Assembly (NCBI GenBank): GCA_945897655.1
Contig: CAMDHB010000165.1
Location: forward strand, 1 to 7,548
Length of the DNA stretch: 7,548 nucleotides
Direction: 5' to 3'
From: Pseudorhodobacter antarcticus
GTDB lineage: Bacteria > Pseudomonadota > Alphaproteobacteria > Rhodobacterales > Rhodobacteraceae
The translations under genes were made by a program, and so were the position numbers. Within the stretch, counting starts at the first letter, position 1; every line of letters begins with the position of its first letter. Of this stretch, positions 1 through 6,389 are shown one piece after another. The notes beneath the pieces were generated by a model. That model did no database searches, had not been told where the DNA came from, and worked only from the letters and a program-made list of their open reading frames with translations.

Positions 1-2704
1 CGGCGGCCAGCCGGGTGGCGTCCCGGGCGGCTTCGGTGCGCGCCTCGGCCCGGGCGCGAGCTTCGCGCGCCTCGGATGCCTGGCGTTCGGCGTCGCGTTC
101 GTGGTCCTGGGCCTGCCGCAGGGCGGCTTCGGTCAGGGCCAATGCATCGGCGGCGGAACGGCGGCGGGCTTCGGCGGTCTGGATCGTCTCGACCACCTGA
201 GCACGCTGGGTGGCAAGATCCGCAGGCAATGCGGCGGCTACTGCCAGTTCCGTCTCCGCCTCGGTACGGCGGCTGTCCAGTTCGGCAATCCGCTTTTCGG
301 CTGTGTCCAGGCGATGACGCCAGCCAGACAGTTCCTTGGTCGCCTCTTGCTTGCGGCGCAGGCGCGCTTCGCCCTCGCGCCGCAATTCGTCATGTGCGGC
401 GCGGGCCTGCATCATTGTGGCGCGCGTCGCATCAACCCCGCTCCGGGCGGCATCAACGGCCGTGCGCGCCTGATCCAGATCACCAAGGTCCTGCAAGGCC
501 GCCTCGGCCTCGGCCAGACGGGACGCTGCAGCGCGGGCATCGTCCGCATGGCGCGCCAGTGCCAGATGCGCTGCTTCCAGCTTGCCTTGGGCGATGGAGC
601 GGTCAGCCTCGGCCCGGGCAGCAGCGCGGCCAGCTTCGGTGACGCGTGTGTCCGCAGCCCGCCTCCCCTCGCGCGCCAGTTGGTCGGCCCGTGACAGGCT
701 GCCCAGCCGGGTTTGCAGGGCGTCATGGGCCTGCGCGGCACCGGTGGCGCGGGCGGCCACCTCCTCCAGATCGCGCTTCAACTGCACCAACCGGTTCAAC
801 TGACGCAGGCGCAGCGCGGCGGCCGAAGGGGCATCTTCCGCGCCCGAACGATAGCCATCCCAGCGCCACAGATCGCCCTCACGGCTGACCAGCCGCTGGC
901 CCGGCAAAAGCTGCGCCTGCAGGTGGGCCGCGTCCGCGGCTGCCACAAGACCGGTCTGGGCCAAACGACGGTCCAACACCGCCGGGGAGCCCACATGGCG
1001 GGCAAGGGGGATGGTCCCCTCGGGCAGGGGTTGCGGCGTGTCATAGGGGGCCAGCAAAACCCATCCCGAGCGCACGGCACCTGCGATTTCGGGTGCGCGC
1101 AGATCGTCGGCAAGGGCGGCGCCCAATGCCGCCTCATAGCCCGTTTCCACGGTCAGCCGGTCCAGAAGTTGGTTGCCGGCCTGTGCCTCGCGGGCAACCA
1201 GTCGGGCCAATGCGGCCACTTCGGCGCGGATCGCATTCGCCTCCCCCTCGGCGGAGGAGCGGGCGGCGCGGGCTTCGGCCTCGCGGGTTTGGGTGGCGGC
1301 GCGGGCTTCTTCGGCGGCAACCAGCGTCGCCTCGGCCTCGGCCGCAAGGGTGGTGGCGGCGGATTGGGCCAGTTCGGCGGCGGCAAAGGCGTTGGCTGCA
1401 TTGCGCAGGGCAAGGTCTGCGGCGGCAGCGGCCTGTTCGGCGCGGGCGGTTTCCGCCTCGGCCCGGGCGATGGTGGTGCGGCAGTCGGCCAGCAGGCGCT
1501 GGGTTGACTGGTGGCGCGCGCCCAACCGTGCCGCATCCTCGGTTGCCTGGGACAGAGCCCCTTCGCGGTGGCCGAGGTCGGCCGCCGTGGCGCGGGCGGC
1601 TTCGGCGGCGGCGGCAAGCCGTTCGTCCTGACCCTCGGAGGCCTTGACCAGTTGGGCAATCTCCCACTCCAATCGCCCGGTCGTCTCACCCGCATCGCGG
1701 TTCAGGGCCTGTTCGCGGTCTGTGTCCGATACCATTTGCCTGATCCGGCCCTTCAGGGTTTCAACTGACTGACGGGCGCGGGCCTCCTCGGCGTCAATCG
1801 CGGCGCGTTGCAGGGTCAGCCGTTGCAGGATCGCGGCGGCAACCGTTTCCTCCTCACGCCGAGGCGGCAGGGCGTCCTCGGCCGCCTCGCGCGCTTTGGT
1901 GGCGGCACGGGCGGCAGCCTCGGACTGGGCCGCTTGGGACAGGCGTTGCCGCAGCACGCCATCAGCCTCGGCCCGGGCAATCTCGGCCTCGCGCCAGCGG
2001 GTGTACAGCAGCATCCCCTCGGCCCGGCGTAATTCCACCCCGATCTCGCGGTACCGTGCCGCCTGTTTGGCCTGCCGTGTCAGCAGGGACAGTTGCTGCG
2101 CCAGTGCTTCCAGCACGTCATCGACGCGGGTCAGGTTGGTTTCGGCGGCGGTCAGGCGCAACTCGGCCTCATGCCGCCGTTGGTACAGGCCGGAAATCCC
2201 GGCCGCCTCCTCCAATATCATCCGCCGCGCCTTGGGCTTGGCATTGATCAACTCGGTGATCTGGCCTTGCCGCACCAAAGCCGGGCTGTGCGATCCGGTC
2301 GAGGCATCGGCAAACAGCATCTGCACATCCCGCGCCCGCACCTCCTTGGTGTTGGCTTTGAAGGCGGAACCAGCGTCGCGGGTGATGCGGCGGACAATCT
2401 CGATCTGGTCGGCGTCGTTGAACGCGGCAGGGGCAAGGCGGTCGGCGTTGTCGATGATGATCGCCACTTCGGCAAAATGCCGGGCGGGGCGGCTGGCGGC
2501 GCCGTTGAAGATGACGTCGTCCATGCTGGCGCCCCGCATCGCGGACGAGCGGTTTTCCCCCATCACCCAGCGCAGCGCTTCGAGCAGGTTAGACTTGCCG
2601 CAGCCATTGGGGCCGACCACGCCTGTCAGCCCCTCTTGAATCACCAGATCCGTGGGGTCGACAAAACTTTTGAAGCCGTTCAGGCGCAGGCGGGTAAGGC
2701 GCAA
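1..2704 (-). CDS. smc: Chromosome segregation protein SMC (partial, C-terminus beyond left edge)
   Basis: SMC is the ATPase core of the bacterial condensin (Smc-ScpAB) that compacts and resolves the nucleoid. One unbroken minus-strand frame gives about 901 codons; the full family protein is roughly 1,150 residues, so the second-arm end and the C-terminal head (signature LSGGE and Walker B) lie outside. Visible in order: the N-terminal head LRLTRLRLNGFKSFVDP at the start, Walker A GPNGCGKS at residues 31-38, then MGENRSSAMRG, a Q-loop region LVRQGQI at about 143-149 and EEAAGISGLY near 170. A long Ala/Glu/Arg-rich coiled-coil arm runs to about residue 510. A globular hinge covers about 510-655 (LLDRLTVETGYEAALGAAL, later WRWDGY near 610), and a returning coiled coil runs to the edge. 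The start is TTG at 2704: it gives the usual SMC N-terminus, and an AAGGA sits 7 nt upstream. The frame stays open upstream but has no better start and no homologous residues there. Confidence 0.97.
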   Translation of the reverse strand, partial: MRLTRLRLNGFKSFVDPTDLVIQEGLTGVVGPNGCGKSNLLEALRWVMGENRSSAMRGASMDDVIFNGAASRPARHFAEVAIIIDNADRLAPAAFNDADQIEIVRRITRDAGSAFKANTKEVRARDVQMLFADASTGSHSPALVRQGQITELINAKPKARRMILEEAAGISGLYQRRHEAELRLTAAETNLTRVDDVLEALAQQLSLLTRQAKQAARYREIGVELRRAEGMLLYTRWREAEIARAEADGVLRQRLSQAAQSEAAARAATKAREAAEDALPPRREEETVAAAILQRLTLQRAAIDAEEARARQSVETLKGRIRQMVSDTDREQALNRDAGETTGRLEWEIAQLVKASEGQDERLAAAAEAARATAADLGHREGALSQATEDAARLGARHQSTQRLLADCRTTIARAEAETARAEQAAAAADLALRNAANAFAAAELAQSAATTLAAEAEATLVAAEEARAATQTREAEARAARSSAEGEANAIRAEVAALARLVAREAQAGNQLLDRLTVETGYEAALGAALADDLRAPEIAGAVRSGWVLLAPYDTPQPLPEGTIPLARHVGSPAVLDRRLAQTGLVAAADAAHLQAQLLPGQRLVSREGDLWRWDGYRSGAEDAPSAAALRLRQLNRLVQLKRDLEEVAARATGAAQAHDALQTRLGSLSRADQLAREGRRAADTRVTEAGRAAARAEADRSIAQGKLEAAHLALARHADDARAAASRLAEAEAALQDLGDLDQARTAVDAARSGVDATRATMMQARAAHDELRREGEARLRRKQEATKELSGWRHRLDTAEKRIAELDSRRTEAETELAVAAALPADLATQRAQVVETIQTAEARRRSAADALALTEAALRQAQDHERDAERQASEAREARARAEARTEAARDATRLAA

Positions 2705-2711
2705 GGTCTGG

Positions 2712-2716
2712 TCCTT
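2712..2716 (-). promoter_or_regulatory. Shine-Dalgarno that fixes the TTG start of smc
   Basis: AAGGA on the minus strand lies 7 nt before the TTG at 2704-2702. No ATG or GTG in the smc frame lies near the conserved N-terminus. The nearby ATG at about 2735 is in another frame, so this site decides the start. Confidence 0.75.
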
Positions 2717-2733
2717 GGGGATCGTGGAGGCGC

Positions 2734-2762
2734 ATTGTTGGGCCGGGGCGCGGCCAAGTCAA
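2734..2762 (-). promoter_or_regulatory. Candidate sigma70-type promoter for smc
   Basis: On the minus strand a -35 TTGACT (2762-2757) is followed after exactly 17 bp by a -10-like AACAAT (2739-2734). This would give a leader of roughly 20-25 nt before the smc TTG. The -35 matches the consensus TTGACA at five of six positions; the -10 matches TATAAT at four of six. Assigned by eye only. Confidence 0.45.
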
Positions 2763-2802
2763 CCGGCTTGACGGGTAGGGGTTGGCCGGGCAGGGTGCCG
2801 CC

Positions 2803-3252
2803 ATGCAGCCCTTCCTTGCGACTGACCCCTATGACTGGCCCGCCCTGCTGGCGCTGATTGCCCGTGCTTTCGCTTATATGGAGAGGCGGATTGATCCACC
2901 GTCGTCGTTGCACCGCCTGACCCCGCAGGGGCTGGCTGCCTCGGGCGAGGTTTGGGTTCTGGGCCAGCCTGCGGTGGCTTGCATGGTTCTGAAACCGGTC
3001 CCGGGGGCGCTTTATCTGGGGAAACTGGCGGTGGAGCCTGTCTTGCAGGGCCGGGGTCTGGGTCGGTTGATGGTGGCCCGGGCCGAGGATCGGGCGCGGG
3101 AGATGGGGTTGGCGGAGTTGGAACTGGAAACCCGGGTGGAGTTGGAGGAAAACCTCCGCTTCTATCTTGGCCTGGGTTTCGCCGAGGTGGGCCGCAGCGC
3201 GCATCCGGGGTTTGATCGGCCAACATCGGTGCGCTATGCGAAGCGGGTTTGA
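2803..3252 (+). CDS. GNAT family N-acetyltransferase
   Basis: This 149-residue protein is a single-domain GNAT fold, which transfers an acyl group from acyl-CoA to an amine; the substrate cannot be read from the sequence. The core is clear: beta-4 YLGKLAVEP (71-79) leads into the acetyl-CoA pyrophosphate loop QGRGLGRLM (82-90). Motif B follows with the ELEENLRFYLGLGF stretch (113-126), ending in GFDRPTSV. The N-terminal IDPPSSL (30-36) resembles a subgroup of small alphaproteobacterial GNAT proteins. The chosen start is ATG 2803, with AGGG about 7 nt upstream. An in-frame TTG at 2782 would add seven residues (MAGQGAA) with no family support. The gene is divergent from smc and convergent with the HAD gene, so it is probably monocistronic. 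No strong promoter is visible; a TTGACG at 2768-2773 lacks a convincing -10. Confidence 0.9.
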   Translation: MQPFLATDPYDWPALLALIARAFAYMERRIDPPSSLHRLTPQGLAASGEVWVLGQPAVACMVLKPVPGALYLGKLAVEPVLQGRGLGRLMVARAEDRAREMGLAELELETRVELEENLRFYLGLGFAEVGRSAHPGFDRPTSVRYAKRV

Positions 3253-3313
3253 AGGTGTCTCACGCGTGAAAGGACTATAAGTTTCATTTATATCAATAGT
3301 TTGCGCATTTTCG

Positions 3314-3330
3314 TTAACCGCATTTTAACC
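3314..3330. promoter_or_regulatory. CtrA-type binding site, TTAA-N7-TTAAC
   Basis: The sequence TTAACCGCATTTTAACC matches exactly the full CtrA consensus TTAA-N7-TTAAC known from Caulobacter and conserved in Rhodobacterales. It overlaps two direct copies of CGCATTTT (3304-3311 and 3319-3326). Both neighbouring genes point toward the site, so it is not placed to control either one. The motif match is seen directly; binding is inference, and AT-rich gaps can produce such a match by chance. Confidence 0.45.
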
Positions 3331-3339
3331 TGTGCAAGC

Positions 3340-3407
3340 ACGATTTCTTGGAAGAAATCGTACCGAAACCATCGATGGTTTCGATGCGGAAAATTTGAAT
3401 TTTCCGC
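3340..3407. repeat. Three tandem inverted repeats (hairpin array)
   Basis: Three different inverted repeats lie 2 bp apart. The first spans 3340-3361 (arms ACGATTTCTT / AAGAAATCGT, centre GG). The second spans 3364-3383 (perfect 20-bp palindrome CGAAACCATCGATGGTTTCG). The third spans 3386-3407 (arms GCGGAAAATT / AATTTTCCGC, centre TG). As single strands each would form an 8-9 bp stem with a four-base loop: TGGA, TCGA and TTGA on the plus strand. The stems are not copies of each other. The array ends one base before the HAD stop codon, so transcripts from the right run straight into it. No T-tract follows on either strand, so it is not a classical intrinsic terminator. Confidence 0.85.
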
Positions 3408-3408
3408 T

Positions 3409-4062
3409 CTACCTCGGCAACCCGATCAGCCCCGGCAGATCCGCCATCCGGTGAAACACCACAGCGCCAGCCTCCGCCAAGGCCGCCCCGTCATCCTCGG
3501 ATGCAAAGCCATAGCACCGCATGCCCGCAGCCAAGGCGGCGCGAACGCCTGACAGCGAATCCTCGACCACCACACAGGCCGCAGGCGGCACGCCGAGGGC
3601 GGCGGCGGCGTGCAGGTACACATCCGGCGCGGGTTTGGGGGCGTTCATGGTCTGGGCCGAATAGATATGGCCCCGGAACCTTTCACGCAGGCCGGGGTGC
3701 TGGCCCATCGTGATTTCCATCTTGCGCAGGGGGCCGTTCGACCCCATCGCATAGGGGATGCCAGCGGCGTCCAAAGCGTCCAGCACCGCCACGATCCCCG
3801 GAATAAGCGGGGTATGTTCGGCCAGTTTGGCAAACATCCGGGCATATTGCCCCTCGACCCAGTCATCGGGCAGAGCCACGCCCATTGCCCGCGCGGCAGC
3901 CCAGAAACTGCGCATCGTGCCGCCCAGAAACATTGTGCGCATCTGGGTATGTGTCATCGGGTGGCCATACTGGGCCAGTTGTTCGGCCAACAGATCAAAG
4001 GCCATGCCTTCGCTGTCCATCACCACGCCGTCACAGTCAAATATCACGGCTTTTGGTGTCAT
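3409..4062 (-). CDS. HAD superfamily phosphatase (beta-phosphoglucomutase-like, subfamily IA)
   Basis: This 217-residue haloacid-dehalogenase-type hydrolase or phosphomutase probably acts on a small phosphorylated metabolite in the cytosol. All four motifs are present. Motif I is FDCDGVVMDSE (8-18; nucleophile Asp9, acid/base Asp11). Motif II is the Ser108 region in MGSNGP. Motif III is Lys143 in APKPAPDVY. Motif IV is VVEDSLSGV (165-173; Glu167, Asp168). A helical C1 cap lies between motifs I and II. Length is normal for beta-phosphoglucomutase/YieH-like or phosphoglycolate-phosphatase-like proteins; which of these cannot be decided. The ATG at 4062 overlaps the rsmD stop as ATGA, with GAGGG 4 nt upstream, so translation is probably coupled to rsmD. 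It is the last gene of the operon and its stop abuts the hairpin array. Confidence 0.93.
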   Translation of the reverse strand: MTPKAVIFDCDGVVMDSEGMAFDLLAEQLAQYGHPMTHTQMRTMFLGGTMRSFWAAARAMGVALPDDWVEGQYARMFAKLAEHTPLIPGIVAVLDALDAAGIPYAMGSNGPLRKMEITMGQHPGLRERFRGHIYSAQTMNAPKPAPDVYLHAAAALGVPPAACVVVEDSLSGVRAALAAGMRCYGFASEDDGAALAEAGAVVFHRMADLPGLIGLPR

Positions 4063-4613
4063 GGTGCCCTCAGGATGGTGACATGGGTATCGCCATAGCG
4101 GCGTTGGTCCAGTTGGTCAAACCCGGGGGGAGGGGGCAGGGCAGTGCCCTCTTCCCACACCACCAGGGCTTCGGGGGCCAGCCAGTTGCCGGACAGGGCC
4201 GATTGCAGGGCCGCTTCGCCCAGACCCTTGCCATAAGGGGGGTCCAGAAAGACAAGGCTATGGGCCGAACCGGGGTTGGGGGGCAGGCGGGTGGCGTTCA
4301 GACGCAGGTGCTGGGCGGTGGTGCGGCACAGGGCGATGTTCTTGGTGATCAGCGTTCGGGCGGCGGGGCCGTCATCGACAAGGGTCAGAGTGCTGGCCCC
4401 ACGCGACAATGCCTCCAACCCCAAGGCGCCGGTTCCGGCGAACAGGTCCAGCACGCGGGCATCGGTGACCGGATCGCCGTAGCCGCCGTTGATGAGCAGG
4501 TTGAAGATCGCCTCGCGCACGCGGCCGCTGGTGGGGCGCAAATGGGCGGCGGGGTCGCCTGCGCCAACTTCGGCCAGTCGCAAGCCGCGCCATTGGCCGC
4601 CGATGATGCGCAT
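4059..4613 (-). CDS. rsmD: 16S rRNA (guanine(966)-N(2))-methyltransferase RsmD
   Basis: RsmD uses S-adenosylmethionine to methylate N2 of G966 in 16S rRNA during 30S assembly. The 184-residue length is usual for the family. Visible features are the opening MRIIGGQWRG, the RPTSGRVREAIFNLL block (26-40), the SAM-binding motif DLFAGTGALGLEAL (56-69), the acidic end of beta-2 at LVDD (78-81), and the catalytic DPPYG (124-128) of amino-N-methyltransferases. The start is ATG 4613. It overlaps the reductase stop by one base (TAATG), and its own stop overlaps the HAD start (ATGA). It therefore sits in the middle of a three-gene operon, probably expressed by translational coupling, since only a weak GAAG precedes the start. 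Confidence 0.95.
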   Translation of the reverse strand: MRIIGGQWRGLRLAEVGAGDPAAHLRPTSGRVREAIFNLLINGGYGDPVTDARVLDLFAGTGALGLEALSRGASTLTLVDDGPAARTLITKNIALCRTTAQHLRLNATRLPPNPGSAHSLVFLDPPYGKGLGEAALQSALSGNWLAPEALVVWEEGTALPPPPGFDQLDQRRYGDTHVTILRAP

Positions 4614-5818
4614 TACTTCAGCAGGGCTTTCAACTGGGTCGCGGGGTCGGCGATGGCGGCAGGGTCAGGGGATTTTCCCATCTCGATCAGACGCTTCCCC
4701 ACCATATAGGCGCGGGGGTCGTTCATCGCATCCACCGCCAGCAGGGTGTCGCCATGGTAGTACCAGAAGCTGACAGCCTCACCTTCCGGCCCCCGCGTGA
4801 CGATGTGGTCATAGCCGGTGTTCAGGCCCGCAATCTGCAGTTTGGTGTCATACTGGTCGGACCAGAACCACGGATGGGCGGTATAGGGGGTTGCAGCGCC
4901 CATGATGTTGTCGGCCACCACCTCGGCCTGTTCGATGGCATTGCCGACCGATTCCAACCGCAGGCGCCCCCCCTTCCAAGGGAAAGAGGCGCAATCGCCC
5001 GCCGACCAGATGTTTGGGTCCGAGGTGCGGCCGTGTTCATCGGTCTTGATGCCGTTTTCAATCGCCAGACCCGCTGCCTCGGCCAGGGTCGTGCCGGGGA
5101 TGATGCCTACACCGACAATCACGAAATCGGCCGGGATTTCGGCGCCCGAAGCCAGACGCGCCCCGGTGACATGGGCCTCGCCCAGCAGGCGGTCAAGGCC
5201 AGTGGATTCCAGGATTTTCACGCCATGCGCTGCGTGCAGGGCGCGGAAATAGTCCGAGGTTTCGGGTGCCGCGACACGTTGCAGGATGCGCGGGGCCATT
5301 TCCAGCACGGTGACATCCAGCCCCAGTTTGGCCGCCACGGCAGCCGCCTCCAGCCCGATATAGCCGCCGCCGACGATGACAAGACGGCGACCGGGCGCAA
5401 ATTCGGCCTTCATCGCATCGACATCGGCCAGGGTGCGCACGGTATAAACCCCCTGCATATCCCCCCCAATGGCCGCAGGCAGACGGCGGGGTGTCGAGCC
5501 GGTGGTCAGGGCAAGCTGGTCGTAGGGGATAGTTTCGCCCCCCACGGTCACCGTGCGGGTGGCGGCGTCGATGGCAGTGACAGGTTGGCCCAGACGCAGG
5601 GTAATATCTTGATCTACATAGAATTCCGCAGACCGCAGCCACAGCCGCTCCGCCTCCATCTGACCCATGAGATAGGCTTTGGACAGCGGCGGGCGCTGAT
5701 AGGGCGGTGCATCTTCGGCCCCGATCAGGGTGATCTTGCCCACATGACCCCCGGCGCGCAGCCTTGCCACCAAGGCCGCCCCGGCTTGGCCCGCCCCGAT
5801 CACCACGACATCAGACAT
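4613..5818 (-). CDS. FAD-dependent NAD(P)H:ferredoxin/rubredoxin reductase-like oxidoreductase
   Basis: This 401-residue flavoprotein belongs to the class that passes electrons from NAD(P)H to a ferredoxin or rubredoxin (putidaredoxin reductase/BphA4-like). Numbered from the chosen ATG: an N-terminal FAD Rossmann motif GAGQAG (8-13), a PPYQRPPLSKAYL block (38-50), the nicotinamide-binding GGGYIGLEAA (150-159), the second FAD motif WSAGDCASF (271-279), and the C-terminal PWFWSDQYD (316-324) typical of this family. Three in-frame starts compete: GTG 5830, ATG 5821 and ATG 5818. A GGGGG at 5824-5828 lies 5 nt from ATG 5818, and this start gives the usual MSDVVVIGAG opening. It is the first gene of the operon with rsmD and the HAD gene. 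No ferredoxin or oxygenase gene lies in the window, so the redox partner is unknown. Confidence 0.93.
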   Translation of the reverse strand: MSDVVVIGAGQAGAALVARLRAGGHVGKITLIGAEDAPPYQRPPLSKAYLMGQMEAERLWLRSAEFYVDQDITLRLGQPVTAIDAATRTVTVGGETIPYDQLALTTGSTPRRLPAAIGGDMQGVYTVRTLADVDAMKAEFAPGRRLVIVGGGYIGLEAAAVAAKLGLDVTVLEMAPRILQRVAAPETSDYFRALHAAHGVKILESTGLDRLLGEAHVTGARLASGAEIPADFVIVGVGIIPGTTLAEAAGLAIENGIKTDEHGRTSDPNIWSAGDCASFPWKGGRLRLESVGNAIEQAEVVADNIMGAATPYTAHPWFWSDQYDTKLQIAGLNTGYDHIVTRGPEGEAVSFWYYHGDTLLAVDAMNDPRAYMVGKRLIEMGKSPDPAAIADPATQLKALLK

Positions 5819-5821
5819 CAT

Positions 5822-5895
5822 TACCCCCACTGGTCGACTGGACCCGGTCAGCCTATATGCTTGTTCGCAGGAAACGCAACGCGAGGATGACGAAG
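5822..5895. promoter_or_regulatory. Divergent promoter region of reductase operon and peroxiredoxin
   Basis: This short gap must hold the promoters of both divergent units. For the reductase, minus-strand TTGCGT (5879-5874), 16 bp, then TATAGG (5857-5852) is a plausible promoter with a leader of about 27 nt. On the plus strand a -10-like TATATG (5854-5859) overlaps the same AT-rich core, but with no convincing -35. Assignments are by eye and weak. Shared use of one AT core would couple the two promoters. Confidence 0.3.
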
Positions 5896-6384
5896 ATGAC
5901 GATTACCGTGGGCTCGGCCCTGCCGGATGCCACCTTGTTGGTGATGGGCGAAAATGGCTCTGAGGGCGTGTCGATGGCCGCCAAACTGAAGGGCCGCAAA
6001 GTCGTGATCTTCGGTCTGCCGGGCGCTTATACCGGCACCTGCACCACCAGCCATGTGCCCAGTTTCATGCGGGTGGCCGACAAGTTGCGCGCCAAGGGCG
6101 TGGATGAAATCATCTGCCTGTCGGTCAACGACCCCTTCGTGATGCAGGCCTGGGGCGACAGCACGGGGGCTGCGGCCAAGGGGATCACCTTCCTTGCCGA
6201 TGGCGACGCGAGCTTTACCAAGGCCTGCGGGCTGGCGTTCACTGTGCCGCATCTGGCGTTCTTTGACCGCTCCAAACGCTATGCGCTGTATGCCGAGGAT
6301 GGCGTGGTTAAGGTGATGAACATGGGCCAGGAAACCGGCGCCTGCGAGATTTCGGGCGGTGAGGCGATGCTGGCGGCGATCTGA
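5896..6384 (+). CDS. Peroxiredoxin, Prx5/AhpE-like redoxin family
   Basis: This thiol peroxidase reduces H2O2 and organic hydroperoxides in the cytosol; the 162-residue length is standard for the Prx5 class. The active-site loop LPGAYTGTCTTSHVPSF (41-57) carries the peroxidatic Cys49, with Pro42 and Thr46 in the expected places. ICLSVNDPFVMQAW (73-86) is a family hallmark. Other cysteines are Cys74, Cys111 and Cys150. Cys150, in the tail segment GACEISGGEAML, lies near where eukaryotic Prx5 has its resolving cysteine, which hints at an atypical 2-Cys mechanism. Two ATGs compete: 5887 (MTKMTITV) has GAGG directly abutting, whereas 5896 (MTITVGSALPD) has the same GAGG 9 nt upstream and fits the family better. 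The gene is divergent from the reductase operon and ends in its own intrinsic terminator. Confidence 0.93.
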   Translation: MTITVGSALPDATLLVMGENGSEGVSMAAKLKGRKVVIFGLPGAYTGTCTTSHVPSFMRVADKLRAKGVDEIICLSVNDPFVMQAWGDSTGAAAKGITFLADGDASFTKACGLAFTVPHLAFFDRSKRYALYAEDGVVKVMNMGQETGACEISGGEAMLAAI

Positions 6385-6389
6385 CACAG

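Larger units (their letters stand above)
3253..3408. other. AT-rich non-coding gap between convergent genes
   Basis: This 156-bp gap separates the GNAT stop from the HAD stop, so neither flanking gene needs a promoter here. It is visibly richer in A and T than the surrounding coding DNA, especially about 3268-3345. It holds a 10-bp palindrome TCACGCGTGA (3260-3269), a CtrA-type box (3314-3330), a small GTGC-AA-GCAC inverted repeat (3332-3341) and three larger inverted repeats (3340-3407). I see no ORF of useful length. It could be a bidirectional termination region, a dispersed intergenic repeat, or a small-RNA locus. Confidence 0.8.

Noticed and set aside
713..1507. Long plus-strand open frame rich in glycine, opposite smc
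   Set aside because: It is antisense to the intact smc frame, and its Gly/Arg-rich low-complexity product mirrors GCC/GCG alanine codons on the other strand. The same applies to plus-strand frames at 101-694, 1896-2639 and 2093-2857.
1200..2000. Recurrent GCCTCGGCC-like and CGGCGGC-like strings resembling a repeat array
   Set aside because: Spacing is irregular and follows codon phase. They encode the Ala/Glu/Arg-rich coiled coil of SMC, so neither a CRISPR array nor a designed repeat is present.
2782..2802. Upstream TTG start for the GNAT gene adding seven residues
   Set aside because: ATG 2803 has an AGGG at usual spacing and gives the normal family start; the extra residues have no support.
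2589..2804. Minus-strand frame starting at an ATG near 2735 and ending in residues similar to the SMC Walker A region
   Set aside because: It is a shifted reading of the smc N-terminus. The true frame from TTG 2704 is unbroken, so there is no frameshift or duplicated start.
2680..3226. Two minus-strand Pro/Arg-rich open frames opposite the GNAT gene
   Set aside because: They are antisense shadows of a clear GNAT domain, with no recognisable motif and no good ribosome site seen.
4754..5890. 378-codon plus-strand open frame opposite the reductase
   Set aside because: The minus strand carries a complete reductase with both Rossmann motifs and family landmarks. The antisense frame shows no recognisable domain and is explained by high G+C.
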